A DNA stretch of 64,000 nt, taken from assembly GCF_001647715.1 (NCBI RefSeq), contig NZ_CP015600.1, positions 1,612,001-1,676,000 of the forward strand. Direction: 5' to 3'. Shown piece by piece: positions 34,801-44,203 of the stretch. Source of the DNA: Pseudomonas antarctica. Its GTDB lineage: Bacteria > Pseudomonadota > Gammaproteobacteria > Pseudomonadales > Pseudomonadaceae. Position 1 is the first letter of the stretch. Every line of letters starts with the position of its first letter. Below the pieces are notes generated by a model. The model had not been told where the DNA came from, searched no databases, and saw only the letters and a program-made list of their open reading frames with translations. Made by a program: the position numbers and the translations under genes.

Positions 34801-36141
34801 ATGAATCAGCCTTCTGTCGGTATTAACCTGGACGTGCAGTCCTTTATCAATGCCCAGCCGCTGTCGCGCTATCAATGGCGCGTGGTGATCCTGTGTTTCC
34901 TGATTGTGTTCCTTGATGGCCTCGACACCGCCGCCATGGGGTTTATTGCGCCCGCGCTGTCCCAGGACTGGGGCATCGACCGCGCCAGCCTCGGCCCGGT
35001 GATGAGTGCTGCGTTGATCGGCATGGTGTTCGGCGCACTGGGTTCCGGCCCGCTGGCTGACCGTTTCGGCCGCAAAGTCGTGTTGGTAAGCGCGGTCCTG
35101 GTATTTGGCGCGTTCAGTTTGGCTTCGGCCTACAGCGCTAATGTCGATCAGTTGCTGGTGTTGCGCTTCCTGACCGGCCTGGGCCTGGGCGCGGGTATGC
35201 CGAACGCCACTACGTTGCTCTCCGAATACACTCCCGAGCGCCATAAATCGCTGCTGGTGACCAGCATGTTCTGTGGATTCAACCTGGGCATGGCCGGTGG
35301 CGGGTTTATCTCGGCCAAGCTGATCCCGGCGTTCGGCTGGCATAGTTTGCTGCTGATCGGCGGCATCCTGCCATTGATCCTGGCGGTGGTGCTGCTGGTG
35401 TGGCTGCCGGAATCGGCGCGCTACCTGGTGGTGCGCAATCGCGGCACCGACCGAGTGCGCAAGGCCTTGTCACCCATTGAGCCCAGCCTTGTCGCCCAGG
35501 CCAGTAGTTTCAGCGTGCCCGAGCAAAAAACCGTCAAGGCCCGCAACGTGTTCGCGGTGATCTTCTCCGGCACCTACAGCGCCGGCACCTTGTTGCTGTG
35601 GCTTACCTACTTCATGGGCCTGGTGATTGTTTACCTGTTGACCAGTTGGCTGCCAACCTTGATGCGCGACAGTGGCGCCAGCATGGAACAGGCCGCGTTT
35701 ATCGGTGCATTGTTCCAGTTCGGAGGGGTACTGAGTGCGGTGGGTGTGGGCTGGGCAATGGACCGGTTCAATCCGCACAAAGTCATCGGTATTTTCTATC
35801 TGCTTGCCGGGGTGTTTGCCTACGCGGTAGGGCAGAGCCTGGGCAATATCACACTGCTGGCGACCTTGGTGCTGATTGCCGGGATGTGTGTCAACGGTGC
35901 GCAATCGGCAATGCCATCCCTGGCCGCACGCTTCTACCCGACCCAGGGCCGCGCCACGGGCGTATCGTGGATGCTCGGCATCGGTCGCTTCGGCGCGATC
36001 CTCGGCGCGTGGATGGGCGCCACGTTGCTGGGCCTGGGCTGGAACTTCGAGCAAGTGCTGACGGCACTGGTGATCCCGGCCGCGTTGGCGACTGCGGCAG
36101 TGGTGATCAAAGGCATGGTCAGCCACGCGGATGCCACATAA
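34801..36141 (+). CDS. pcaK: 4-hydroxybenzoate/protocatechuate transporter PcaK (MFS, AAHS family)
   Basis: 446 residues from ATG 34801 (MNQPSVGINLDVQSFINAQPL); an upstream in-frame start adds an implausible leader. Hallmarks of the AAHS family: the FLDGLDTAAMGFIAPAL first-helix motif (with the essential Asp pair), GPLADRFGRK between helices 2 and 3, and the second DRFNPHKVIG loop. The carrier takes up aromatic acids with protons and also mediates chemotaxis in P. putida. It lies between pcaR and the catabolic genes, separated from pcaI by a REP doublet and the PcaR sites. Confidence 0.93.
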   Translation: MNQPSVGINLDVQSFINAQPLSRYQWRVVILCFLIVFLDGLDTAAMGFIAPALSQDWGIDRASLGPVMSAALIGMVFGALGSGPLADRFGRKVVLVSAVLVFGAFSLASAYSANVDQLLVLRFLTGLGLGAGMPNATTLLSEYTPERHKSLLVTSMFCGFNLGMAGGGFISAKLIPAFGWHSLLLIGGILPLILAVVLLVWLPESARYLVVRNRGTDRVRKALSPIEPSLVAQASSFSVPEQKTVKARNVFAVIFSGTYSAGTLLLWLTYFMGLVIVYLLTSWLPTLMRDSGASMEQAAFIGALFQFGGVLSAVGVGWAMDRFNPHKVIGIFYLLAGVFAYAVGQSLGNITLLATLVLIAGMCVNGAQSAMPSLAARFYPTQGRATGVSWMLGIGRFGAILGAWMGATLLGLGWNFEQVLTALVIPAALATAAVVIKGMVSHADAT

Positions 36142-36157
36142 GGATGGTCGCCATTCT

Positions 36158-36245
36158 TGTGGGAGCTGGCTTGCCGGCGATGCAAACGACACGGTCCAAC
36201 AGGTGAGCCGAATCGATGCAATCGCGGGCAAGCCAGCTCCCACAT
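36158..36245. repeat. REPIN between pcaK and pcaI
   Basis: Left arm TGTGGGAGCTGGCTTGCCGG with CGAT, right arm ATCGCGGGCAAGCCAGCTCC with CACA. A GCCGGCGAT/ATCGCGGGC variant of the common class. It sits between the pcaK stop and the pcaI operator. Confidence 0.88.
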
Positions 36246-36297
36246 AGACCGCACCGACGGGCGAAGGGCTGTTTTTCAGAAAAGATTAGCTAGACAA

Positions 36298-36339
36298 CAA
36301 TCCGTTCGATAATCGAACACTGAGTCGATTATCGGATTG
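36298..36339. promoter_or_regulatory. PcaR operator of the pcaIJF promoter
   Basis: GTTCGATAATCGAAC is a perfect 15-base palindrome (36304-36318), followed after five bases by GTCGATTATCGGAT. Together they form a large imperfect inverted repeat (CAATCCG...GATAATCGA / TCGATTATCGGATTG). This is the PcaR site layout; it lies 85-126 bases before pcaI. Confidence 0.88.
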
Positions 36340-36423
36340 TTCGGCCCATTGCCCCGGCTTAACCTTCAGGCACTTCGGCGCCACCTCAGCGCCTTTTTCG
36401 ATCCACACCGGGAGCCCAACCCC

Positions 36424-37281
36424 ATGGCTGAAATTCTCGCGCTGCGTGACGCCGTGAAGCAATTCGTGAACGACGGCGATACCGTCGCACTCGAAGGCTT
36501 TACTCACCTGATCCCTACCGCAGCGGGTCATGAAATCATTCGTCAGGGCAAGAAAGACCTGACGCTGGTGCGTATGACGCCTGACCTGATCTACGACCAG
36601 TTGATCGGCGCCGGCTGCGCTCGCAAGTTGATTTTCTCCTGGGGCGGTAACCCGGGTGTGGGTTCCCTGCATCGCCTGCGCGACGCCGTCGAGAAGCAAT
36701 GGCCGCAACCGTTGGAGATCGAAGAACACAGCCATGCCGACCTGGCCAATGCCTACGTCGCCGGTGCCTCGGGCCTGCCGTTCGCGGTGCTGCGCGCCTA
36801 CGCCGGTTCTGATCTGCCCAAGGTCAACCCGTTGATCAAAACCGTGACCTGCCCGTTCACCGGCGAAGTGCTGGCGGCGGTGCCGTCGGTACGTCCGGAC
36901 ATCACCGTGATCCACGCCCAAAAGGCCGACCGCAAGGGCAACGTGTTGCTCTGGGGCATTCTCGGCGTGCAAAAGGAAGCGGCGTTGGCGGCCAAGCGTT
37001 GCATCGTCACGGTGGAAGAAATCGTCGATGACTTGAACGCACCGATGAACAGCTGTGTGCTGCCGACCTGGGCCCTGACTGCGGTGTGCCACGTGCCCGG
37101 CGGTGCGCACCCGTCCTACGCCCACGGTTACAACGAGCGTGACAACCGTTTCTATCAGGCGTGGGACCCGATCGCCCGCGACCGTGGGACCTTTACCGCC
37201 TGGATCGACGAATACATCCACGGCACCGCCGACTTCAGTGAATTCCAGGCCAAGCTGGCCGCCGCGCAGGAGGCCAAGTAA
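36424..37281 (+). CDS. pcaI: 3-oxoadipate CoA-transferase subunit A (long, glutaconate-CoA-transferase-like type)
   Basis: 285 residues from ATG 36424 (MAEILALRDAVKQFVNDGDTV). The family-I CoA-transferase alpha pattern is visible (GFTHLIPTAAGHEIIRQGKKDLTLVRM; SWGGNPGVGSLHRLRDAVEKQWPQPLEI). It is clearly longer than the about 230-residue PcaI of P. putida and matches the type found in the P. aeruginosa pca cluster. It transfers CoA from succinyl-CoA to 3-oxoadipate together with the next gene. Its stop TAA shares a base with the pcaJ ATG. The symbol is given by place and role. Confidence 0.88.
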   Translation: MAEILALRDAVKQFVNDGDTVALEGFTHLIPTAAGHEIIRQGKKDLTLVRMTPDLIYDQLIGAGCARKLIFSWGGNPGVGSLHRLRDAVEKQWPQPLEIEEHSHADLANAYVAGASGLPFAVLRAYAGSDLPKVNPLIKTVTCPFTGEVLAAVPSVRPDITVIHAQKADRKGNVLLWGILGVQKEAALAAKRCIVTVEEIVDDLNAPMNSCVLPTWALTAVCHVPGGAHPSYAHGYNERDNRFYQAWDPIARDRGTFTAWIDEYIHGTADFSEFQAKLAAAQEAK

Positions 37282-38060
37282 TGGCTTACTCGACCAATGA
37301 AATGATGACCGTCGCCGCCGCGCGCCGCCTCAAAAACGGCTCGGTGTGCTTCGTCGGCATTGGCTTGCCCTCCAAGGCCGCCAACCTGGCGCGCCTGACC
37401 TCGTCGCCGGATGTGGTGTTGATCTATGAATCCGGCCCGATCGGTGCCAAACCGTCTGTATTGCCCCTGTCTATTGGCGATGGCGAACTGGCGGAAACCG
37501 CTGACACCGTGGTACCGACCGGTGAGATTTTTCGCTATTGGCTGCAAGGCGGGCGCATTGACGTCGGCTTCCTCGGCGCCGCCCAGGTCGACCGCTTCGG
37601 CAATATCAACACCACCGTGGTCGGCGATTATCACCATCCCAAAGTGCGCCTGCCAGGTGCCGGTGGCGCGCCGGAGATTGCCGGCTCGGCCAAGAGCGTG
37701 CTGATCATCCTCAAGCAGTCGGCCCGTTCGTTTGTCGACAAGCTGGACTTCATCACGTCGGTCGGCCACGGCGAAGGGGGCGATTCGCGCAAACGCCTGG
37801 GCCTGCCGGGTGCCGGTCCTGTCGGGATTATTACCGACCTGTGCATCATGGAACCGGAGGAGGGCAGCCACGAGTTTGTGGTGACCGCGTTGCACCCGGG
37901 CGTGACCCGTGAGCAAGTGATCGCGGCCACCGGTTGGGCGATTCGGTTTGCCGACCAGGTGAGCACCACCGCCGAACCGACCGACGTAGAACTCACCGCC
38001 TTGCGTGACCTCGAAGCACGCACCGCCGCCGCCCATGGCCAAGCGCCTGGAGAAGCCTGA
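37281..38060 (+). CDS. pcaJ: 3-oxoadipate CoA-transferase subunit B (long type)
   Basis: 259 residues. The catalytic glutamate of CoA-transferase beta chains is expected in LIYESGPIGAKP (about residues 48-59), and CFVGIGLPSKAANLARL and GGAPEIAGSAKSV follow the family. As with the alpha subunit it is about 45 residues longer than classical PcaJ (about 213). It begins within the pcaI stop (TAATG) and its stop overlaps the pcaF ATG (TGATG). Confidence 0.88.
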   Translation: MAYSTNEMMTVAAARRLKNGSVCFVGIGLPSKAANLARLTSSPDVVLIYESGPIGAKPSVLPLSIGDGELAETADTVVPTGEIFRYWLQGGRIDVGFLGAAQVDRFGNINTTVVGDYHHPKVRLPGAGGAPEIAGSAKSVLIILKQSARSFVDKLDFITSVGHGEGGDSRKRLGLPGAGPVGIITDLCIMEPEEGSHEFVVTALHPGVTREQVIAATGWAIRFADQVSTTAEPTDVELTALRDLEARTAAAHGQAPGEA

Positions 38061-39262
38061 TGCGCGACGTATTTATCTGTGACGCCATCCGCACGCCCAT
38101 CGGCCGGTTTGGCGGTGGTTTGTCCACGGTACGCGCCGATGACTTGGCCGCGTTGCCGATCAAGGCACTCGTCGAGCGCAACCCCTCGGTGGATTGGACT
38201 GCCGTTGATGAGGTGTTTCTCGGCTGCGCCAACCAGGCCGGGGAAGACAACCGCAACATCGCGCGCATGGCGCTGTTGCTGGCAGGCCTGCCGGAGAGCA
38301 TTCCGGGTGTGACCCTCAACCGCCTGTGCGCTTCGGGCATGGACGCCATAGGCACAGCGTTTCGCGCCATTGCCAGCGGTGAAATGGAGCTGGCGATTGC
38401 CGGTGGCGTCGAGTCGATGTCGCGCGCACCGTTCGTGATGGGTAAAGCCGACGCGGCCTTTTCACGCGCCATGAAACTGGAAGACACCACCATCGGCTGG
38501 CGTTTTATCAACCCGCTGATGAAGGCCCAATACGGCGTGGATGCCATGCCGCAGACCGGTGATAACGTGGCGGACGACTATAAGGTGTCACGCGCCGACC
38601 AGGACGCCTTTGCCCTGCGCAGCCAGCAACGTACCGCCGTCGCGCAAGCCGCCGGGTTCTTCGCTGAAGAAATCGTGCCGGTGCGCGTCGCCCATAAAAA
38701 AGGCGAAACCGTTGTTGAGCAGGATGAACACCCGCGCGCGGACACCACGCTTGAGGCCCTGGCCAAACTCAAACCGGTGAATGGTCCGGACAAAACCGTC
38801 ACTGCCGGCAATGCTTCCGGCGTGAACGATGGCGCGGCGGCGCTGATTTTGGCCTCGGCCGAAGCGGTGAAGAAACACGGCCTCACCGCCCGCGCTCGGG
38901 TATTGGGCATGGCCAGTGCCGGTGTCGCGCCGCGCGTGATGGGCATCGGCCCGGTGCCGGCGGTACGCAAACTGGTGGAGCGCCTCGGGCTGGCGGTCAC
39001 CGACTTTGACGTGATCGAACTCAACGAAGCCTTTGCCAGCCAGGGCCTGGCGGTACTGCGTGAGTTGGGTATTGCAGATGACGCGCCGCAGGTGAACCCG
39101 AACGGCGGCGCCATCGCCCTTGGCCATCCCTTGGGCATGAGCGGCGCGCGTTTGGTCTTGACGGCGCTGCACCAGCTGGAAAAAACCGGCGGCCGCAAAG
39201 GCCTGGCGACCATGTGTGTGGGCGTCGGCCAAGGCCTGGCCCTGGCGATTGAACGCATCTAA
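38060..39262 (+). CDS. pcaF: beta-ketoadipyl-CoA thiolase
   Basis: 400 residues, a complete thiolase. Catalytic Cys90 (LNRLCASGMDA), His356 (GGAIALGHPLG) and Cys386 (TMCVGVGQG) are all present, with the acidic QTGDNVADDY and NEAFASQGLAVLREL as in PcaF. It cleaves 3-oxoadipyl-CoA to succinyl-CoA and acetyl-CoA, the last pathway step. It is translationally coupled to pcaJ; pcaH follows after 17 bases with GAGAGG before its start. Confidence 0.95.
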   Translation: MRDVFICDAIRTPIGRFGGGLSTVRADDLAALPIKALVERNPSVDWTAVDEVFLGCANQAGEDNRNIARMALLLAGLPESIPGVTLNRLCASGMDAIGTAFRAIASGEMELAIAGGVESMSRAPFVMGKADAAFSRAMKLEDTTIGWRFINPLMKAQYGVDAMPQTGDNVADDYKVSRADQDAFALRSQQRTAVAQAAGFFAEEIVPVRVAHKKGETVVEQDEHPRADTTLEALAKLKPVNGPDKTVTAGNASGVNDGAAALILASAEAVKKHGLTARARVLGMASAGVAPRVMGIGPVPAVRKLVERLGLAVTDFDVIELNEAFASQGLAVLRELGIADDAPQVNPNGGAIALGHPLGMSGARLVLTALHQLEKTGGRKGLATMCVGVGQGLALAIERI

Positions 39263-39279
39263 CAAGAGAGGAATGCTCC

Positions 39280-39984
39280 ATGAGTGACAAGCCTGGATAT
39301 CGGCGCCCGCAAGCGGGCACTCAACCGGATTACCTGCACCCGGCCTACCAGTCGACGAACCTGCGTTCGCCGTCCAAACCGTTGGTGTTCCTGCCCCATT
39401 CCTTGTCGGAAATCACCGGCCCAACCATCGGCGCCGAGCGGATTAACGAGAAGGATAACGACCTCACCGCCCAGCACGACGGCGAGCCCCAGGGCGAACG
39501 CATCATCATCCATGGCCGCGTGCTGGATGAAAACGGCCTGCCGGTACCGGGCATTCTGGTGGAGATCTGGCAGGCCAATGCCGCCGGTCGCTACAACCAC
39601 CAGCGTGACCTGCACGACGCGCCGCTGGACCCGAACTTCACCGGCACCGGGCGCACCGTCACCGATGCCGAAGGTTGGTATCAGTTCCAGACCATCAAGC
39701 CCGGCGCCTACCCGTGGGGCAACCACCACAACGCGTGGCGCCCGGCGCATATCCACTTTTCGCTGTTCGGCCCGAGTGTGCTGACGCGTCTGGTGACGCA
39801 GATGTACTTCCCCGGCGACCCTTTGCTTGAATATGACCCGATCTATAACTGTGTGCCGGACACCTCGGCCAAGCAGCGCTTGATCGCCCGCTTCGACCTG
39901 GAAAAAACCATTCCTTCCTATGCCCTCGGCTACCGCTGGGACATCGTCCTGCGCGGCCGCGACGCCACGCCGATGGAGAAATGA
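39280..39984 (+). CDS. pcaH: protocatechuate 3,4-dioxygenase beta subunit
   Basis: 234 residues. The four ferric-iron ligands are visible: Tyr105 (GRYNHQRD), Tyr144 (GAYPWGNHHNAW), His157 and His159 (RPAHIHFS). It performs intradiol ring cleavage of protocatechuate to 3-carboxy-cis,cis-muconate in an (alpha-beta)-Fe complex. Unusually it sits inside the pcaIJF/pcaTBDC run rather than at a separate locus. PcaG follows after one base. Confidence 0.95.
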   Translation: MSDKPGYRRPQAGTQPDYLHPAYQSTNLRSPSKPLVFLPHSLSEITGPTIGAERINEKDNDLTAQHDGEPQGERIIIHGRVLDENGLPVPGILVEIWQANAAGRYNHQRDLHDAPLDPNFTGTGRTVTDAEGWYQFQTIKPGAYPWGNHHNAWRPAHIHFSLFGPSVLTRLVTQMYFPGDPLLEYDPIYNCVPDTSAKQRLIARFDLEKTIPSYALGYRWDIVLRGRDATPMEK

Positions 39985-39985
39985 G

Positions 39986-40552
39986 ATGACACTCAATGCG
40001 ACCACGTCCCACACCGTCGGGCCGTATTACCACATTGGCCTGACCTGGCTGAACCGCGAAGACTTGACCGTGCCCGCGACACTGGGCGAGCGCGTGGCGA
40101 TCAGCGGGCAAGTGGTGGACGGCAACGGTGATGTCGTCAACGACGCCATGCTCGAAGTCTGGCAGGCCAATGCCGCCGGCAAGTACGACCACCCGGAGGA
40201 TGAGCAGGAAAAGGCTGTCGACCCGCACTTCGAAGGCTTTGGCCGGGTGCCGGTGGATGCCGAAGGGCGTTTTCGGTTTACCACCATCAAGCCGGGCAGC
40301 GTGCCGGGGCTCGCGGGCACCACCCAGGCGCCGCACCTGGTGGTGCTGGTGTTTGCGCGTGGGTTGGTGAAGCACTTGCTGACGCGGATTTATTTTGAGG
40401 GTGAAGCGCTCAATGGCGATGACCCTTTGCTGGCGTGTGTGCCCGCAGAGCGGCGCAGTACCTTGATAGCCAAGGCGGATGCAAACGGTGTGCATCAGTG
40501 GAATGTGATTTTGCAGGGCACGGATAAGGAAACGGTGTTCTTCGACTACTGA
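39986..40552 (+). CDS. pcaG: protocatechuate 3,4-dioxygenase alpha subunit
   Basis: 188 residues from ATG 39986 (MTLNATTSHTVGPYYHIGL), which directly follows the pcaH stop with a one-base gap (TGAGATG). It has the intradiol dioxygenase fold (EVWQANAAGKYDHPEDEQEK; RFRFTTIKPG) but lacks the second iron-ligand pair RPAHIHFS, where it reads APHLVVLVFARGL, as expected for the non-metal alpha chain. It is longer than its neighbours' overlap would allow if started earlier. Confidence 0.94.
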   Translation: MTLNATTSHTVGPYYHIGLTWLNREDLTVPATLGERVAISGQVVDGNGDVVNDAMLEVWQANAAGKYDHPEDEQEKAVDPHFEGFGRVPVDAEGRFRFTTIKPGSVPGLAGTTQAPHLVVLVFARGLVKHLLTRIYFEGEALNGDDPLLACVPAERRSTLIAKADANGVHQWNVILQGTDKETVFFDY

Positions 40553-40568
40553 GTCGGCTTAAGGGCCC

Positions 40569-40623
40569 ATCGCAGGTAGGCCAGCTCCCACAGGTATGTG
40601 GGAGCCGGGCTTGCCCGCGATGA
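40569..40623. repeat. compact REPIN between pcaG and pcaT
   Basis: ATCGCAGGTAGGCCAGCTCC with CACA, four-base spacer, then TGTGGGAGCCGGGCTTGCCC with GCGATGA. The two arms have diverged (AGGTAGGCC against GGGCTTGCC). It separates pcaHG from the pcaTBDC set. Confidence 0.82.
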
Positions 40624-40720
40624 GGCCCTTTGCAGCAACCGATATCCAAAAGTCTGCTTGCGGAACATGGTTGTTGCAAAGTATGTCTAGGCTATAACCG
40701 TTCCCACTGAGTGAAAAAAC

Positions 40721-42016
40721 ATGACAACAAAAACGAGTCACTACACCGGAGAAGAACGCAGCAAACGGATTTTTGCGATTGTCGGTGCTTCCTCCGGCAA
40801 CCTCGTCGAATGGTTCGACTTCTACGTCTACGCGTTCTGCGCCATTTACTTCGCCCCGGCGTTTTTTCCGTCGGACGACCCAACGGTCCAACTGCTCAAC
40901 ACCGCCGGCGTGTTCGCCGCCGGGTTCCTGATGCGGCCTATCGGCGGCTGGCTGTTTGGCCGGGTGGCCGACAAGCACGGGCGCAAAAACTCGATGATGA
41001 TTTCGGTGCTGATGATGTGCGCCGGCTCCCTGGTCATCGCCTTTTTGCCCACTTACAAAGACATTGGCGCCTGGGCCCCGGCCTTGCTGCTGGTAGCACG
41101 GCTGTTCCAGGGGTTGTCAGTGGGTGGCGAATACGGCACCACCGCAACCTACATGAGTGAAGTTGCACTCAAGGGCCAGCGCGGTTTCTTCGCTTCGTTC
41201 CAATACGTGACGCTGATCGGCGGCCAATTACTGGCGGTGCTGGTGGTGGTGATCCTGCAACAAATCCTCACTGAAGATGAATTGCGCGCCTGGGGCTGGC
41301 GGATTCCGTTTGTGATCGGCGCCATTGCCGCGGTGATCTCCCTGTTGCTGCGTCGCACGCTCAAAGAAACCACCAGCAAGGAAATGCGTCAGGACAAGGA
41401 CGCCGGCAGTATCGTCGCGCTGTTTCGCGACCACGGTAAAGCGTTCGTGACGGTGCTGGGCTATACCGCCGGCGGCTCGCTGATTTTCTACACATTCACC
41501 ACTTACATGCAGAAGTATTTGGTGAACACCGTGGGCATGCACGCCAAGACGTCGAGCTACATCATGACCGGCGCGCTGTTCCTGTATATGTGCATGCAAC
41601 CGCTGTTCGGTATGTTGGCGGACAAGATCGGCCGACGTAATTCGATGCTCTGGTTTGCTGGCCTTGGCACCCTGTTCACCGTACCGATCCTGCTGACCTT
41701 GAAAACTGTCACCAGCCCGTTCCTGGCCTTTGTGCTGATTACCCTGGCCCTGGCGATTGTCAGCTTCTACACCTCCATCAGCGGCCTGGTCAAAGCGGAG
41801 ATGTTCCCGCCCCAGGTGCGTGCGTTGGGCGTGGGCCTGGCCTATGCGGTGGCGAATGCGGTGTTCGGCGGTTCGGCGGAAGTCGTCGCGCTGAGCCTGA
41901 AGTCCATCGGCATGGAAAACACTTTCTATTGGTACGTCACCGCGATGATGGCGGTGGCCTTCCTGTTCAGCTTGCGCCTGCCGAAAGAGGCGGCGTACCT
42001 GCATCACGATCTGTAA
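40721..42016 (+). CDS. pcaT: dicarboxylate/beta-ketoadipate transporter PcaT (MFS, MHS family)
   Basis: 431 residues, 12 membrane segments. MHS-family marks: [62 protein letters not shown]. PcaT-type carriers take up beta-ketoadipate or related dicarboxylates. The start follows AAAAAAC; it is eleven bases before pcaB and co-transcribed with pcaBDC. The exact substrate is inferred from position. Confidence 0.9.
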   Translation: MTTKTSHYTGEERSKRIFAIVGASSGNLVEWFDFYVYAFCAIYFAPAFFPSDDPTVQLLNTAGVFAAGFLMRPIGGWLFGRVADKHGRKNSMMISVLMMCAGSLVIAFLPTYKDIGAWAPALLLVARLFQGLSVGGEYGTTATYMSEVALKGQRGFFASFQYVTLIGGQLLAVLVVVILQQILTEDELRAWGWRIPFVIGAIAAVISLLLRRTLKETTSKEMRQDKDAGSIVALFRDHGKAFVTVLGYTAGGSLIFYTFTTYMQKYLVNTVGMHAKTSSYIMTGALFLYMCMQPLFGMLADKIGRRNSMLWFAGLGTLFTVPILLTLKTVTSPFLAFVLITLALAIVSFYTSISGLVKAEMFPPQVRALGVGLAYAVANAVFGGSAEVVALSLKSIGMENTFYWYVTAMMAVAFLFSLRLPKEAAYLHHDL

Positions 42017-42026
42017 GGGATGAGTT

Positions 42027-43391
42027 ATGACACTGCGCACGAGCAATCAACTGTTCGACGCTTACTTCACCGCTGACAGCATGGCCGAGGTGTTCTGCGA
42101 TCAGGGGCGTTTGCAGGGCATGCTGGATTTCGAAGCGGCGCTGGCCCGGGCGCAGGCCCAGGTCGGGTTGATTCCGCAGGCCGCCGTTGCACCGATTGCC
42201 CAGGCGTGCCTGGCGTCTTTGTATGACGTGGATGCCCTCGGCGTGGCGATTGCCACGGCGGGCAATTCGGCGATTCCGCTGGTGAAGGCGCTGGGCAAAT
42301 TGATTGCCAGTGAAGACGCAGGGGCTGAGCGTTATGTGCATTTGGGCGCGACCAGCCAGGACGTGATGGACACTGGCCTGGTCCTGCAATTGCGGCGCGC
42401 GGTGGGGTTGATCGAAACGGACCTGGCGCAATTGGGCGAGGTGCTTGCTGTTCAGGCCCAGCGTTATGCGCAGGTGCCGTTGGCCGGCCGTACCTGGTTG
42501 CAGCACGCCACACCGGTGACGCTGGGGATGAAAATTGCCGGTTGGCTGGGCGCAGTGACGCGCAGTCGTCAGCGCCTTGCCGAACTGAAACCACGCTTGC
42601 TGGTGCTGCAGTTCGGCGGTGCGTCAGGAACCCTGGCGGCGCTCGGCGAAAACGCCATGCCCGTCGCCGAAGCCTTGGCGGCCGAGTTGCAACTGAGCGT
42701 GCCCGAGCAACCCTGGCACACCCAACGTGACCGACTGGTGGAATTCGCCAGCGTGCTTGGCTTGATCGCCGGCAGCCTGGGCAAAGTGGGGCGTGATATC
42801 AGCTTGTTGATGCAGACCGAGGCGGCGGAAGTGTTCGAGCCGTCGGCGCCGGGTAAAGGTGGCTCGTCGACCATGCCGCACAAACGCAACCCGGTCGGCG
42901 CGGCTGTGCTGATCAGCGCCGCCACACGTGTACCGGGTCTGGTGGCGACGATGTTCAGTGCCATGCCCCAGGAACACGAGCGCAGCTTGGGCCTCTGGCA
43001 TGCCGAATGGGAAACCCTGCCGCAGATTTGCCGGTTGGTGTCCGGCGCCTTGAAACAGGCGTTGCTGGTCAGCGAAGGGTTGGAAATCGACCCCGAGCGT
43101 ATGGCGCAGAACCTTGATTTGACCCAGGGCCTGGTGCTGGCCGAAGCCGTCAGCATTGTGCTTGCCCAGCGCCTGGGGCGCGAGACCGCGCACCACCTGC
43201 TGGAACAATGCTGCAAACGCGCCGTCGCCGAACGGCGGCATTTGCGCGCGGTGCTGGCGGATGAGCCGCAGGTCACCGCGGAGCTGTCGGCGGCCGAACT
43301 GGACCGTCTACTCGACCCGGCCCACTACCTGGGCCAGGCCCACACTTGGGTCACCCGTGCGGTGACCGACCATTTTGCATTGACCGCGTAA
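42027..43391 (+). CDS. pcaB: 3-carboxy-cis,cis-muconate cycloisomerase
   Basis: 454 residues of the fumarase/argininosuccinate lyase fold. The superfamily signature GKGGSSTMPHKRNP lies near residues 275-288 and FEAALARAQAQVGLIP near 32-47 is typical of CMLE. It lactonises carboxymuconate to 4-carboxymuconolactone. It is longer than some orthologues, but the C-terminal helix bundle (LEQCCKRAVAERRHLRAVL) is normal. Eleven bases separate it from the GTG of pcaD. Confidence 0.95.
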   Translation: MTLRTSNQLFDAYFTADSMAEVFCDQGRLQGMLDFEAALARAQAQVGLIPQAAVAPIAQACLASLYDVDALGVAIATAGNSAIPLVKALGKLIASEDAGAERYVHLGATSQDVMDTGLVLQLRRAVGLIETDLAQLGEVLAVQAQRYAQVPLAGRTWLQHATPVTLGMKIAGWLGAVTRSRQRLAELKPRLLVLQFGGASGTLAALGENAMPVAEALAAELQLSVPEQPWHTQRDRLVEFASVLGLIAGSLGKVGRDISLLMQTEAAEVFEPSAPGKGGSSTMPHKRNPVGAAVLISAATRVPGLVATMFSAMPQEHERSLGLWHAEWETLPQICRLVSGALKQALLVSEGLEIDPERMAQNLDLTQGLVLAEAVSIVLAQRLGRETAHHLLEQCCKRAVAERRHLRAVLADEPQVTAELSAAELDRLLDPAHYLGQAHTWVTRAVTDHFALTA

Positions 43392-43401
43392 GGAGACCGC
43401 T

Positions 43402-44193
43402 GTGGCCTTTGTACAACTCGCCGAGGGCGAACTGCATTACCAATTGGAAGGTCCGGTCGACGCGCCGGTGTTGGTGCTGTCCAACTCGTTGGGCACCGAC
43501 TTGCATATGTGGGACATCCAGATCCCGGCCTTCACCGAGCATTTTCGTGTGCTGCGGCTAGACACCCGCGGCCACGGCAAATCCCTGGTAACCAAAGGCC
43601 CCTACAGCATTGAGCAACTTGGCCGCGACGTGATCGCGCTGCTGGATGCGCTGGATATCCAGCGTGCGCATTTTTGCGGGCTGTCCATGGGCGGCCTGAT
43701 CGGTCAGTGGTTGGGCATCAATGCCGGTCACCGCCTGCAGCGCCTGGTGGTGTGTAACACCGCCGCGAAGATCGGCACCCCGGACATCTGGAACCCACGT
43801 ATCGACATGGTGTTGCGCGATGGCGCGGCAGCGATGGTCGCACTTCGCGATGCTTCAATTGCACGCTGGTTCACCGCCGATTTCGCCGCCGCCAACCCGC
43901 ACCAGGCCAGGCAGATTACCGACATGCTCGCTGCCACTTCACCTGAGGGTTACGCCGCCAATTGCGCGGCGGTGCGCGACGCGGATTTGCGTGAGCAACT
44001 GCCGAAAATTCAGGTGCCGACCCTGGTCATTGCCGGCACCGAAGATGCTGTCACCCCGCCAGCCGGTGGTCACTTTATCCAGCAGCAGGTGAAGGGCGCC
44101 GAGTACGCCGAGTTCTACGCGGCGCACCTGTCCAATGTTCAGGCCGGCGCTGATTTCAGCAACCGCGTGCTGGAATTCCTGCTGGCCCGCTAA
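43402..44193 (+). CDS. pcaD: 3-oxoadipate enol-lactonase
   Basis: 263 residues from GTG 43402, preceded by AAGGAG. Alpha/beta hydrolase: nucleophile elbow CGLSMGG with Ser95, oxyanion HG-type strand LVLSNSLGTDLHMW, acid in GTEDAVTPPAGGH and the catalytic His in AAHLSNV. It opens the enol-lactone to 3-oxoadipate. The order pcaB-pcaD-pcaC, with short gaps, keeps the three enzymes in one unit. Confidence 0.95.
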   Translation: MAFVQLAEGELHYQLEGPVDAPVLVLSNSLGTDLHMWDIQIPAFTEHFRVLRLDTRGHGKSLVTKGPYSIEQLGRDVIALLDALDIQRAHFCGLSMGGLIGQWLGINAGHRLQRLVVCNTAAKIGTPDIWNPRIDMVLRDGAAAMVALRDASIARWFTADFAAANPHQARQITDMLAATSPEGYAANCAAVRDADLREQLPKIQVPTLVIAGTEDAVTPPAGGHFIQQQVKGAEYAEFYAAHLSNVQAGADFSNRVLEFLLAR

Positions 44194-44203
44194 GGAGCTT
44201 TTT

